A stretch of DNA of 64,000 bases from Eulemur rufifrons (lineage: Eukaryota; Chordata; Mammalia; Primates; Lemuridae), in NCBI RefSeq assembly GCF_041146395.1, contig NC_090989.1, positions 217,776,843 through 217,840,842 on the forward strand, written 5' to 3'. The notes beneath the pieces were generated by a model. That model worked only from the letters and a program-made list of their open reading frames with translations. It did no database searches and was not told the DNA's origin. The translations under genes and the position numbers were made by a program. Below are positions 35,879 to 48,160 of the stretch, one piece after another (the stretch's first letter is position 1; each line of letters opens with the position of its first letter).

Positions 35879-36285
35879 TGTTATGAGCTGAATTGTGTCT
35901 TCTTCCCACCCCAAAATTGATAACCCCCAGTGCTTCCAAATGCTACTGACTATATTTGGACATAGGGCCTTGAGGAGTTGATTTAGTTAAAATGAGGTTG
36001 TTATGATGGACCTTAATCCAACCTGACTGGTGTCCTTAAATGAAAAAAAAATTGGGGCACACAAAAAAGACACCAGGGATGCACCAGCACAGAGGAAATA
36101 CCCCATGAGGACACAGTGAGAAGACGACCATCCACAGGCCAAGGAGAGAGGCCTCAGAGGAGCCAACCCTGCCAGCACCTTGATCTGGGACTTTCAGCCT
36201 CCAGAACCATGAGAAAATATATTTCTGTTGTTTAGGCCACCTACTCTGTGGTATTTTGCTATGGCAGCCCTAGCACACTAATATA
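35879..36285 (+). mobile_element. MaLR LTR (MLT1 type)
   Basis: 'gagctgaattgtgtcttctt', 'ccttaatccaacctgactgg', 'tgtccttaaatgaaa', 'caccttgatctgggactttc', 'gagaaaatatatttctgttg' and 'agccctagcacactaata' follow MLT1. Confidence 0.9.
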
Positions 36286-36364
36286 TTTCTCACGGTACGA
36301 TGTGTGATTTTTAATTTTCTGTCAACCGACCTATTAAACTTCACCCACTAAAGATCACCAAGAG

Positions 36365-37045
36365 ACGCCTGTGGTCAAGAAAAGGTTTATTAGCTTCCTG
36401 CAGCAAGGGGAACACACCCCATGAGAACTGTGGCACACCTCAAACTAGGGAAGTTGGGGAAGTGTGCTTAGGGTTTGGGGGACTGACTGGGGTATGTCAT
36501 AGGATGGATTTAGGGCAGAAGGTAATAAGGAACGTCTGGGCAGTAATGAGTCAGAATTTATAAACCGTTGTTATAACTTGTTGGAACTTATTGGAACAAT
36601 CCAATAAGTTGGATTGGAGTTGTTAGAACAATCAATGGTCTTGTTTCTAAAAGATGCAAGTCCTTGTATAGTTACTGTTAGATCAAGTTTGTGGTCTTAC
36701 CTTAAACATGGGGGTCTGAATGAGCCGGGGTTAAAAGGATGAGAGCTTGGATAGTTCGTCTTGCATGTCGTGGTTGGGTACGGTTTGTCTGTTTTGCAAG
36801 TTATGATATGGTTTTGCAAGTTGTGGTTTCTGTTTTACTTCTCACTGCTCAGAACCTCTTTCTGCTTACCTCAGAGATCTCAGACATGATTCAAAGAACT
36901 GACACGGATAAGTGAGCACTGTATTGTTGAGGTATGACTATGCTCACTTTCTGGGTAACTCCAAGATTTCTTATGTTTACAAACCACCATGATCCTAAGA
37001 TTTAAGGAAGCAACTTGGCATCTGAAAAACTAAAGTTTCAACACC
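36365..37045 (-). mobile_element. Probable LTR, antisense
   Basis: The left end 'aaggtttattagcttcctgc' reads in reverse as an AATAAA end, as in an LTR R region. The block ends near 37045 before a MIR. It holds a strong hairpin at 36585-36610. Family not identified. Confidence 0.4.
36585..36610. repeat. 11-bp inverted repeat (hairpin)
   Basis: 'aacttattgga' and 'tccaataagtt' are exact complements with a four-base spacer. Confidence 0.9.
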
Positions 37046-37134
37046 CGCAATTAACACAAATTTATTTTTTCATTTAGCTGCAATCCAAACAGTGAGATTA
37101 CATTAACAATTTAGCACAAAAGTTCAAAGGAGGG

Positions 37135-37308
37135 CTCTGGAGTTACACAGACATCGATTCAATTCACATCTTCCTGGCTTGTTAGTTGTAGGATCTTGGG
37201 CAAATTACTTAACACCCTTGGGTCAATTTCATCACCAGTAAAATGGCTTAAATAACAGTGCCTCCCTCATAGGGTTATTGTGAAAATTGAATAAGTTAAT
37301 GCATGTAG
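37135..37308 (+). repeat. MIR SINE
   Basis: 'ggctctggagttacacagac', 'gatcttgggcaaattactta', 'catcaccagtaaaatggctt', 'cctccctcatagggttattg' and 'gaaaattgaataagttaatg' are MIR in order. Confidence 0.9.
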
Positions 37309-37310
37309 TC

Positions 37311-37825
37311 TAGCTATCTGTTGCTATATTAACAAATAACCCTAAAACCTAGTGGCTTTAAACAGAAATTTTATTTTGCTCATGATGTTGTGGGTCAGGA
37401 ATCTGGTAAGGGTTAGGCTGAGGCTTCATCTCTGCCTCACTAAGCATCAGCTAAGGTGATTTCATTGAGGCTGGGGGACTCACTTCCAAGATGGCTCACT
37501 CCCATGACCAGCAAGTTGGTGCCGGCTGTCAGCTGGGAAATCAACCAGGACCGTTGATCAGAGCCCTTGCTTCCTCTCCAGTGGACCTCTCCACAGGGCC
37601 ACTAAAGTTCCCTGACACTCTGGTAACTGGGTTCCACACCCCTGAGCAGATGCTGGAAGGCTTCGTTTAACACAGCATTCAGTCCCAGAGTGTCACTTCC
37701 ACTGCATTCTGCTAATAAAGCATGTCATAAAAGCCAGCATAGATTCAGGGGGAGCAGAATTAAACTCCTCCTTTCCCTGGATGGAGTGGTAAAGAATTTG
37801 TGGCCATCTTAAATCTCCCAAACAT
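37311..37825 (-). mobile_element. Old LTR-like repeat, antisense
   Basis: 'ctatctgttgctatattaac', 'ctaaaacctagtggctttaa', 'gtgggtcaggaatctggtaa' and 'aaagaatttgtggccatctt' are a familiar old mammalian repeat of the MLT/LTR kind. I am sure of the repeat, not of its subfamily. Confidence 0.6.
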
Positions 37826-38359
37826 GTAAAGTGTTTCGCATAGTGACCACCACATTCTGTGAGCTATTACCATCACCAGAGTGAGACAGCTTTAGTTTCT
37901 TAAAACCAGCAGGGAAACATAAAGTAGATATCTATTTTAATAGTTAGAAATTTTATCATTTTTATTAACTCTACATTTCTTCAAGGAATCTTTTCCCAGG
38001 CTTCTTCAATAATCATAGCCTCTGCAGATATTAATGATAGTGTTTCAGAGATGTATGAATTCTCGCTTAACTATTCTAGATTTTTGAAACATTTTGTAAA
38101 TAATTGCTCAAGAAGCATATTATGAAGCATTCCCCACACCAGCTGTCTCTTACAATGGCTAGCAGGCAGAGGGTGTGGAAGAGCTTCCTCAAACACCAAG
38201 ATAAACCCTTTCCTCTCTTTCCAGCCCCGACACAACACGCGCTACTTCCATGGGATGAAGCTAAATGACCAGTGATCTAAGTGCCCGAGAGAGGAGGAGG
38301 ATACATGGCAAGACTTGAGAGAGGAGGTACAATCTACTGGATTATTTTCCAGTCCCATT
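37826..38359. other. Unassigned sequence
   Basis: Nothing recognisable. Confidence 0.4.
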
Positions 38360-38745
38360 TTTTGAAAGGGAGAAGATTTAGGCTGGCAATAAAAATTGTC
38401 TTCAAATATCTAAAGGGCTGTCATATAGAAAGAGTAGATTTAATCCCAAAGAAAAAAAGAAAAAAGTGAACCTTGGATCAGTGTGTGGAAGTCTTGGTAC
38501 AATAAAAACAAACGTTTTCTTTCTCTTAGAGCTTATTAAAAATGGAATGAGGTCTCTCAGGAACTAGCAGCCTCCAGCCCCAGGAAGGGTAGGCAGTAGC
38601 AGGTCTGGATAACTATTTGGCGGAGATGTTGCAGATGGATTCTTGCAACTGTTGGTCAGGGACAGGTTATTCCTCTGATGTCCAAGTATCCTCTGACCCT
38701 GGAATTGTATAACTTAATGTCCAAATAAAATTCACTTCCTGTTTT
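38360..38745 (+). mobile_element. L3/CR1-like LINE remnant
   Basis: 'tatctaaagggctgtcatat', 'gaaagagtagatttaatccc', 'cttattaaaaatggaatgag', 'gtctggataactatttggcg' and 'gatggattcttgcaac' resemble the 3' part of CR1/L3 elements in order. Very old. Confidence 0.5.
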
Positions 38746-39649
38746 TCTGACTTCTTTTACAATCCATGTATGCAAAAGCATGTAAGTATATAATCTATTA
38801 ACCATTCCTTCCCAAGTGGGCAATAGGTTTGAAGTTCAACAGATCCATCAAGCAGAATTTGGAGAGTAGCAACTCCTGCTAGCAATTCTAGTACGTGCAG
38901 CGGTAGAGTAATTACCAGAAGAACAGTAGAATTACCTGCAGAACCTGCACATTCGTGCCAAGGCAAAAAGGCCAAGGTGCCATACAAATGTAAATGAGAT
39001 ATACAGAAACTAGACACAATAAGATGTGACATCTATGGGTTTGGAAGCACAGGAAAGTGGATACACAAGGTATAGTATTTTAAAGCAGAAGAAAAGTAGA
39101 TAAATCTGGTAGGAACCTTGAACCTTGTAGTATTTATGCAGTACCTACAAACTCCTGTTTTATGCATGCCAGGACTAGGTAAGAACCAGTATTGGTATGT
39201 TGACAGAGTGTTTGTACTATTAGTCTGGGGAAGGTCTTTCGTCACCAAGGGAAAAGCTATCACAAGACTGAAGATTACCATCTCCACATAGATCATTCTT
39301 ACAGAGAAAGTGTTTTATCTTTACAGGAAGGATAATTCTTAACTATGAGCTCACCAATGACCCGGACATTGCCAAAGCCAGTGACTACCCTCTGTGTTAA
39401 TCTTATTATTTCTTTAAGCAGCTTTTCACGCAATTTTCCATTCCTCTTACTCTCTTTAAACATTTTCCTCCCTTGGTTTTAGTGACTCTACACTCTTCCT
39501 GCCCCCTCCTGTCTGTCAGTCTATTTTACCCACAGTCCCTTTGGGGGCCTTCTTGATATCAGCTCTAAGGATTGGGGGCCCTTAAGCTCCCTAATGGCAA
39601 CTATTCTCTTCCTATATCATTAGGTACCATCTATACCATCTATACACTG
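38746..39649. other. Unassigned sequence
   Basis: I recognise no gene. The 91- and 87-codon minus-strand frames at 38757-39032 and 39033-39296 lack domains. Confidence 0.4.
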
Positions 39650-41282
39650 ATCACGGAATATCTTGAGGCCAGACCTCTCCTCAGAGCTCCACTATATGCA
39701 GGTCATAGGTCAAATATCCAGCTGCCTTCTTGACACCTCTACCTCTGCTCATGTATTCCACATCTTTTATGCTCAATGTGTAGAAAATACGTGGGTTGAT
39801 TTTGCCCTTTTCTCATACCATTCCTCATGCTCCCACTGCCCCCCGAAATCTGTTACTCTCTGAGTCTTCTCTATATCAGCAAATGGTGCACCACCATGTA
39901 ACCAGTTTTCAGTTGGACACCCAAGAATCATCGTTGACTTTTACTTCTTCCCCACTCCACCATATCCAATCTACACACAATTTCTGTTGAGTCCACATAC
40001 AAAAATATGTAGAATCCATCCACTACCCACCTTTTCACAGCCACAGCCCTAGGGCAAGCTACACTGGATATTGCAATGGTCTTCCTAACAATTCTCCCCA
40101 GCCTCACCTCGACAATCTTCAGTTTACTCTCCACCCAGTAACCACTATAGCTCTTTTGAAAAATAATTTGTTTTTCTAACATGCTTCTACTTTTCCTCCC
40201 CCAAAAAGCTCAAGAAGAAAAAGGTTTACAAAATTTTTGTTTGACTGTAGTAAGAGGTGAGGTATCTATTCTTACTATTTGTAAGGGGTAATTTTTTCTG
40301 TTCTTGTTAATGCTTCTCTGCTATTTTTATTTTCCTTTTCATATGTCAATAAAATGATTAGGGAAAATATCCCTCCTCAAAAAGGGAGTCCACTTTATGA
40401 CATGTGTGCTAGCCAAACTAGCCCCATTGTGGTCTTTTTAAAAAATAAATCAATTCAGGTGAATCTTAAAACTTAAAGCTTTCTATGACTTCCCTTTGAA
40501 CTTCAAAGAAAATCTAACTCTTTACTGGGGACTAAAAGGTCCCCACAGCAATGTTTCTCAAACTCTCTATGGAAAAAAAACAAGTTTGTATTTTTTTTTA
40601 TTAATTTTTCAATCCCTCTTTAATGGATACTTTTATAAGATATAATAAAAGTGAAATACTAGAAAAAATGAAACTAGAAAAAAGGGACATCAAAATATAA
40701 GTTTCATTTTTTTGTTAGATTGAACAGATATAAAACCACTCTGTCAAATCGTTTAAACAGTTTCAAATGCTCGTTTTCAATGTCTATATTTATTCCATCA
40801 TTAGCCAGTCCAAGGATTGGCACTGACCTAGATGATCTAGTCCTGCCTAATTCTCTAACTTTGTCTTAGAGACTCTCACCCTCCTTCACTCTGTTCCAGC
40901 CCTACTTTCTGTATCTTAAAACAAGTTTTTTTCCAGCTTCAAGGCATATTCCTTTCTTTGGATCTAGAAGCTTCACCATCCCCTACTTCTCTGCCTGGAG
41001 AGTTCCTTCCCATCCAGTTTCACTTTAATTCCCCCTTTTCTCAAATGACAATCTCTCTGAAGTCAGTAATGCTGTTATTTTCTAACACAGCACCTGGTTC
41101 ATTTCTTCATACCACTTATCATAATTCATACTGTTTGGTTACTTGTTTACTGTTTGTCTCCTAAACTAGACCTCAGTTAAATACAGGCAAAAACCATGTC
41201 GGCTTTATTCACCACCAATGCCTGGTATAGACTAGGCACTCCATAAATATTTGTTGAATGATTGAATGAATGAGTGAGTTAA
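39650..41282 (+). mobile_element. Long L2 LINE remnant
   Basis: Successive L2-like segments keep their order: 'tctacacacaatttctgttg', 'ggatattgcaatggtcttcc', 'tagctcttttgaaaaataat', 'agctttctatgacttccctt', 'gttccttcccatccagtttc', 'tccataaatatttgttgaat' and the GAATG-type end. 40545-40800 is less clear and may be an insertion. No frame survives. Confidence 0.6.
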
Positions 41283-41454
41283 TATTAATAAAATTGTACA
41301 AATAACTGAGCTTTTCTGACAGAGCACACTAATAGTCATGCTATCCATCCTCTAACAGTCAGCATTTGGGGTAGGCCAACCCAGTCATAATGAATGCAAA
41401 AGTATACCTTATTATTCTACAACTTTGTTCAATAGTTCATTTTGTTGACCTAAT

Positions 41455-41905
41455 GGAAAAACTGAGGCAAAATTAATATAAATAGAGAGTTTATCTGGGC
41501 CAAGTTTGAGGGCTACAACCAGGGAACACAGATTCATGTTGCCCTTAATATATTCTCCATTTAGCAGCAGTTACAAGTGGATTTTTAAAGGAAAAAACAA
41601 GGGAAATTTATAAGTAGTTTACCAAAAATTTGCATTAAAATATTAGTAACATGAGCTATTGATTGGTAGTATATTGTTTGTATCACAAATTCCAGGAACA
41701 TAAAGATAAATGGTGAGGCAAGGCAGCTAGTCAAAACTACAGGGAAGAAAAAAAGAACAAAATGTCTTTAAACAATTGCTCCTGGGCATGGAGGGAGTGG
41801 GTTGGCAGAGTGACTGAAGTCCCTTACTCACATCACTCTAGGCTTGTATACTTCACACAGTTCAGACTGCTCTGAGCTATTTTTCTTTTCTCAATTTAAA
41901 TTAGA
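41455..41905 (-). mobile_element. Probable LTR, antisense
   Basis: 'aaactgaggcaaaattaata', 'agagagtttatctgggccaa' and 'cagggaacacagattcatg' resemble the R/U5 end of a retroviral-type LTR in reverse. Family not identified. Confidence 0.4.
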
Positions 41906-41911
41906 AATTTC

Positions 41912-42212
41912 CTGGCCTGGCACACTGACTCACACCTGTAATCTTAGCACTTTAGGAGGCTGAGGTAGGAGGTTCACTTGAGCCCAGGAGTTCCTGGGCA
42001 ACATAGCAAGACCCCAACTCTACAAAAAATTTAAAAGTTAGCTGGGTGTGGTGGCAGGCACCTATAGTTTAGCTAGTAGGGAGGCTGAGGCAGGGGGATG
42101 GCTTAAGCCCAGGAGTTAGAGGTTACAGGGAGCTATGATCATGCCACCGCACTCCAGCCTGGGTGACAAAGCAAGACCCTGTCTCTAAAAAATTAAATAA
42201 ATAAAACAAATT
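41912..42212 (+). mobile_element. Dimeric Alu (AluJ-like, diverged)
   Basis: 'ctgactcacacctgtaatct', 'gagcccaggagttcctgggc', 'ttagctgggtgtggtggcag' and 'ccgcactccagcctgggtga', with an AAATA-rich tail. The left arm has a short internal deletion. Confidence 0.93.
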
Positions 42213-44552
42213 TTTAAAAATTATAAATCTATGCTATTGAACACATATGTATAAAGATGAAATTTTTGGCAACACAACATAAGGGGGGACAGAGCTATAG
42301 AGGAGCAGAGTTTGATATTCTTTGACGTTAAGTTGGTATCAATTCAAATTAGACTGTTATACATTTAATATGTTCAAAGTAATCTCTATAATAACCACAA
42401 AGAAAATATCTTAAATATATACAGAAAAGGAAATGAGAAGGGAATCAAAATGGTCTGCTACCAAAAAATCAACTAATCACAAAAGAAGGCAATAATTGAG
42501 GCAATGAAGAACCAAAAAAAGGTATAAGATATACAGAAAACCAATATAAAGTGACAAAAGTAATTCACTACTTATCAGTAATTATTTTAAGTTCAAATGG
42601 ATTAAACTTTCTAATCAAAAGGTAGAGATTGGCCAAATGAAGAAAAAGACCTGATCCAACTATATTCTGTTTACAAGAGACTCACTTAAGATCCAAAGGT
42701 ACAAACAGATTGAAAGTAAAAGGATGGAAAAAAAAATTCATGTAAATAGTAACCAAAAGAAAGCTGGTGTCGTAATACTAAAATCAGACAGAATAGACAA
42801 TAAGTTAAAATCCGTTTAAAAAAAAAGACAAAGAGGACATTATATATTAATAAAAGGGTTAATTCATCAAGAAGACATAACAGTTATAAGCATATATGCA
42901 ACAGACAACAGAAATATCAATAGAATTGAGGGGAGAAATATATAGTTCAACAATAATAGTTGGAGACTTCAATACACTTTCAATAATGGTTAGAATAGCT
43001 GGACAGAAAATCAGTAAGCAGATAGATAACTTTAACAATAGTATAAACTAACTAGATTTAACAGACATATATACAACACTGCACCCAACAACAGCAGAAT
43101 ATACATTTTTCTGAAGTGCACATGGAACATTCTCCAGGATAGAGTATATGTTAGGCCACAAAACAAGTTTTAATAAATTGTAAAAGATGGAAATTATGCA
43201 ATGTATCTTTTCCAATCATGATGTTGAGATAAAGCTAGAAATCAATAACAAAAGAGAAACTTAAAAATGCACAAATATGTGGAAATTGACACATTATTAA
43301 ACACCCAATGGATTAAAGAAAAAAAATCACTAGGGAAATTTAAAAACAAATAAAAATAAAAAGACATCATACAAAAACTTATGGGATGCAGTGAAGGCAG
43401 TGCCCTGAGGAAAATGTATAACCAAAAATAACTACATTAACTAAGAAGAAATATCTCAAATCAGTAATTTAATTTTATACCTTGAGGAACTAGAAACAAA
43501 AGAACAAGCTAAATCCAAAGCTAGCAGAAAGAAGGAAATAATAAAGATTAGAGTGAAGAAAAGTAAACTAAAAATTGAAAGAAAATAAAGAATCAATAAA
43601 ACCAAAAGTTGGTTCTTTGAAAAGATCTAAAAAATTAACAAAATTTTTACCTAAAACTGATAAAGAAAAAACAGAGAAGACACAAATAACTAAAATCAGA
43701 AATAAAAGTGGAAACATTGCTACCATCTTTACAGAAATAAAAATAATAATAAGAGAACATTATGAATGATTATATGCCAACTAATTGGGTAACTAGAAGA
43801 AATGAACAAATTACCTAAACTGATTTAGATGAAATAGAAAATTGTAACAGACTTATAACAAAAAAAAATATTGAATCAGTAATCAAAAACCTACAAACAA
43901 AAAAAAGCTTAGGACCAAATGGCATCATTGGTGAAGTCTACCAAGTTTTAATGATTTACCAAACATTTAAAAAAGGATTAACTCCAATCCACTCACGCTC
44001 TTCTAAAAAATAGAATGGAATATTACCTAACTCTGTAAGCTCAGCATCACTCTGACATCAATGCCAGATAAAGCCATCACAAGAAAAGAAATGACCCCCT
44101 CCCCAAAAAATGGAAAGATCCCATGTTCATGGGTAGAAAGGATTAAAACTGTTAAGATGTCAATACAACCCAAAATACACTACAGATTAATGCAATGTTT
44201 ATAAAAATTTCAATGGCTCTTACAGCAAAAATGAAAAAGCCAATACTCAAATTCATATGGAATTACAAAGGTCCTGAATAGCCAAAACAACTATGAAAAA
44301 GAAGACCAAAGTCAGAGGACTCAGAAGTCCCAATTTCAAAACCCACTACAACACTACAGTGATCAAAACAATGTGGTATTGGCATAAGATTAGAATACAG
44401 ATCCATTGACAGTCTCAAAATAAACCCATACATATATGACAAATTGATTTTTGACAAGCATGGCAAGTCCATTCAATAGGGAAAGAACAGGCTCTTCAAA
44501 CAAATGGTGCTAGAACAACTGTATTTACAAAGGTAAAAGAATGAGGTTGGAC

Positions 44553-44849
44553 TGGGTGCAGTGGCTCATGCCTGTAATCCTAGCACTCTGGGAAGCTGAG
44601 GCAGGAGAATTGCTTGAGCTCAGGAGTTCAAGACCAGTCTGAGCAAGAGCAAGATGCCATCTCTACAAACAATAGAAAAATTAGCCTGGTGTTGTGGTGC
44701 ACACATGTAGTCCCAGGTACCTAAGAGGGTCAGGGAGGAGGATTGCTTGAGCCCGCGAGCTTTAGGTTGCAGTGAGCTGTAATGACGCCACTATGCTGTA
44801 CTCAGGGCGACAGAGAAAGACTGTCTTGGGGAAAAAAAAAAAAAAAAAG
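44553..44849 (+). mobile_element. Dimeric Alu, strepsirrhine-like left arm
   Basis: 'gggtgcagtggctcatgcct', 'ccagtctgagcaagagcaag', 'aaattagcctggtgttgtgg', ending in an A run. The 18-base repeat 'aaaagaatgag(g/a)ttggac' flanks it at 44535-44552 and 44850-44867, with L1 on both sides. Confidence 0.95.
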
Positions 44850-45932
44850 AAAAGAATGAGATTGGACCCCCTACCTTATACCATATACAAAAATTAACTT
44901 AAAATGTGTCAACTACATAAATACAACAGCTAAAACCATAAAACTCTTAGAAGAGAACACAAGAGTAAATCTTCATGACCTTGGATTTAATATTAATAAT
45001 AGAGTCAGATAAGACACTAAAAGCACAAGCAACAAAAGAAAAAATAGGTAAATTGTACTTCATCAATATTAAACACTTTTGTATATCAAAGGACATTCAT
45101 TATTAGGAAAGTAAAAAGACAACCCACAGAATGGGAGAAAATATTTGCATGTCATATATCTGATAAAGTTTTAATATCCAGAGTATACTTAAAAACTTCT
45201 AAAACTCAACAAAAAGATAAACAATACAATTTAAGAATGAGCAGATTACTCAAATAGATATTTCTCGGAAGAGATAGAGAAATGGCCAAGAAGCATATGA
45301 AAAGATATTCAATATCCTTAGTCATTAGGGAAATGCAAACCAAAACCACAGTATAATACCACTTCACATGTACTAGGATGGCTACAATTAAAAAATGCAA
45401 AATAAGTATTGGCAAGGATGTGGAGAAATTGGAATCCTCATACATTGCTGGTGGGAATGCAAAATGGTGCAGCTGCTATGGAGAACAGTTTGGTGCTTCC
45501 TTTAAAAGGCTAAATGTAGAATTACCACATGGCCAGTAATTCCACTCCTAGGTACATACCCGGAAGAATTTAAAACAGGGACTCAAACAGATACTTGTAT
45601 GGTAACATTCATTGCAGCACTATTCACAATAGTCAAAAGGTGGAAACAAAAAGGGTCATCAACAGATGAATGGAAACACAAAATGTGGATGTACATACAA
45701 TAGAATATTATTCATCCATAAAAAGAAATGAAGTTCTGATATATGCTACAACATGGACGAAGCTTGAAAATATTATGCTTACTGAAATAAGCCATACACA
45801 AAAGGGCAAATATTTTGTGGTTTCACTTATGTAAAATATGTGGAAAAGCAAATTCACAGAGATAGAAAATACCTTAGAGGTTACCAGTGTTAGGTAGGAA
45901 TAAGGAGGGAGAGGAGCAGATGGCACTAGGAG

Positions 45933-46572
45933 ATGCTTTGTCTACAATAGAAGGAACAACTTGATCAGCGGGGGCTTCTGAGATGGAACAGATGATATAT
46001 GTCAAGGGGGATTCTAAGGACTAAACAGATGTTTTGGTCTATAATAGGGTGTCTCCAAGGACTGACCAGCCAAAAAGAGGTCAAAAGGCCACAAAGTGGA
46101 GCTATAACCAAGGCCACAAAAGAGGGTCTTTGGAGCATGCACATAGTTGAGGTAACGGTGTCCTTAAATGAACTAATTCATTAATAAAGTAAAAATCACA
46201 CCTACGGGCACCAAGACAGTTTACAAATACCATGGCAACCCCCAGAAAATTGCCTTACAAGGATAGAAATAGGGGAGGACTCGCCATTGCAGGAATTCTC
46301 CACCTTTTTCCAAGAAAAACCATGAATATTCCACCCCCCACTTAACATAGAATTAGGGAATCGACATAAAGGGGAGAAATCTTGTTAAACTCAGGGTCTC
46401 CTCCTCTCCAGGGGGTTGACCAGTTCCTTCTCTGGAACGTACTTTGCTTTAATAAACTTTGGCACTTTGCCTGCTTGCATCTGCTTGGTCTGCTCTGTGG
46501 ATGCGGTACCGGTAACTGGGAACCAAGAACCAGGGAACACGGACCTGACATCTGGTCCCCACACCTGACACC
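45933..46572 (+). mobile_element. Solo LTR of an endogenous retrovirus (ERV1-like) inside the L1
   Basis: About 640 bases interrupt the L1 3' UTR and are flanked by 'aggag' on both sides (45928-45932 and 46573-46577). A poly(A) signal lies at 46451-46456, followed by a GC-richer U5-like end. There is no gag, pol or env sequence, so the provirus was lost by recombination between its LTRs, or only the LTR remains. The subfamily is not identified. Confidence 0.7.
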
Positions 46573-46824
46573 AGGAGCTGGAAGAAGAGGACAATGGGAA
46601 GTTATTGCTTAATGGTTACAGAGTTTCTGTTTGGGTGATGAAAAGTTTTTGGAAAGAGACAGTGATAATGGTTGCACAATAATGTTAATATAATTAATGC
46701 CACTTTTTAAAAGTTTTATATATTTTACCATAGCAAAAAAAATAAAGTACACTAACAAAAGAATGTAAACAGGTATCTATCCTAAGAATATTTGTCTTTT
46801 AATAGGGGACTGTCTTTAGCCAAC

Positions 46825-46930
46825 ATTTGTTGAGGATCCTTAGTGGTCCAGTGTTTGTGCTAATGCTCTCGTCCATAAAACAAGGCACCTGAGCTCAAGG
46901 AATTTACAATCCAATAGAAGAGACAAACCC
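46825..46930 (-). repeat. L2-like fragment
   Basis: 'agccaacatttgttgaggat' and 'gagctcaaggaatttacaat' recall the reverse of L2/MIR-type elements. Confidence 0.45.
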
Positions 46931-47484
46931 TGATAATTCCAACCCTGATATATACAGGGATAAATGTAAATTTGGGAAGCTAGGCAGTACACAAAAGGAG
47001 TACCTAATCCAGCCCCGGTTGGGTACAGGAAATAAGACAAAAAAGGGTCTAAGCATTCCAGGAAAGAACAGCAAGTTTGCAAAGACAGGTGAGACAACCG
47101 TCAGGCAATAGAGAGGAACTGCTAGTGGTTGAGCAAGGTTGGAGCAGAGTTGGGGAGGGAGTGACCCTTACTGAAGGGCTGTGAGAGATGAGATTAAAGA
47201 TGTAAGCAAAAATCAGACTAAGCTGCACCGAGGTGTCCTTATCTTATTCTACAGAGAAGCTATTACAGGATATTTTTTATCTCCCCCACCTACCTCCACC
47301 CCATTCAGTATAAGGTTTTAAGCCAGGTGATAATACAATTAGGAGCAGCCTTGAGAAGAATGGATTTAACGGTGGTAAGACCAAATGAAGGAATTCAGGC
47401 ATTTCAATGGGCTTGAGAGATAACTGAAAAATAAATCTTTAGGAGACAGAGGAGCTATTGATAATGTTCTAAAATCACAAAACG
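46931..47484. repeat. Old repeat-like sequence, class uncertain
   Basis: 'gttttaagccaggtgataat', 'aggagcagccttgagaagaa' and 'gatttaacggtggtaagacc' recall the same ancient family suspected at 18.7 and 33.1 kb. Weak call. Confidence 0.3.
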
Positions 47485-48160
47485 TTTGATAACTCCTGTG
47501 TTGGTGAGGCTTTGGGTAAGCAGAGTTCTCATACATTGCTGATGTTGGGCAATTACCCTATCAGGGTAATTTGACAATATTTATGGAAGTACATGTGCAT
47601 ACTCAGTAATTCTTTGAGGAATTCATCTTAGAGATAGATAGATGTGCTCTTGTGTAAAATGGAATACATATTACTGTTTGTAATCATAAATTATTGAAAA
47701 TAACCTAAATATCCATCAGTTGCAGCTCAGCCAAATAAATTATGATACAGGGATACACAGGAATACCATTTAACAATAAAAAGTAAATGATAAACTCTTA
47801 TGTACAGATGGAGAACAATTGCCAAGATAAATTTTTAAATAACAAAAAACAAAACAATCTCCTCCCCATAAAGATATGACATAATGATAGTATTTATGTA
47901 AAAAAAAAAAAAAAGGAAGGGGGTAGAGAGATTTTAATTTAAAAAGAAAGTGTTATTGCCAAGATAAAATTTTAAACAATAACAATGAAAACAAACAAAG
48001 AACAAAAAAGCAAGGATTGAATATGTTACTATTTGTGTAAAAACAAAAGAAAGAAAAATCTTGGATTAAAAAGAAGAAAAGTGCTGTAAAAGACATTAGT
48101 AAGACCCTTGCTGAACTAGTATTTTAGCAATATTAGTGTCTTGATTGTGCTGTAATTATA
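47485..48160 (+). mobile_element. Old L1 3' region
   Basis: 'agttctcatacattgctgat', 'ataacctaaatatccatcag', 'atgatacagggatacacagg' and 'ataccatttaacaataaaaa' are L1M-type sequence in order. A 15-base A run lies at 47901-47915. Confidence 0.7.

Larger units (their letters stand above)
42225..46755 (+). mobile_element. Long decayed L1, RT core deleted, interrupted by Alu and solo LTR
   Basis: Left of 42590 is old L1 sequence preceding ORF2. The endonuclease start is visible at 42590-42800 ('caaatggattaaactttcta', 'caagagactcacttaagatc'). The start of the RT domain is at 43895-43950 ('agcttaggaccaaatggcat'). From about 44090 the text jumps to the far side of the RT core ('ccatgttcatgggtagaaag'), so the segment that normally holds the catalytic motif is missing. 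The C-terminal region and 3' UTR continue around the Alu (44553-44849) and the LTR (45933-46572) to 46755. The 64-codon frame at 43575-43769 is an L1 relic. Confidence 0.9.

Noticed and set aside
42590..45900. L1 as an intact, possibly active element
   Set aside because: The RT core is deleted, frames are broken throughout, and an Alu and an LTR interrupt it.
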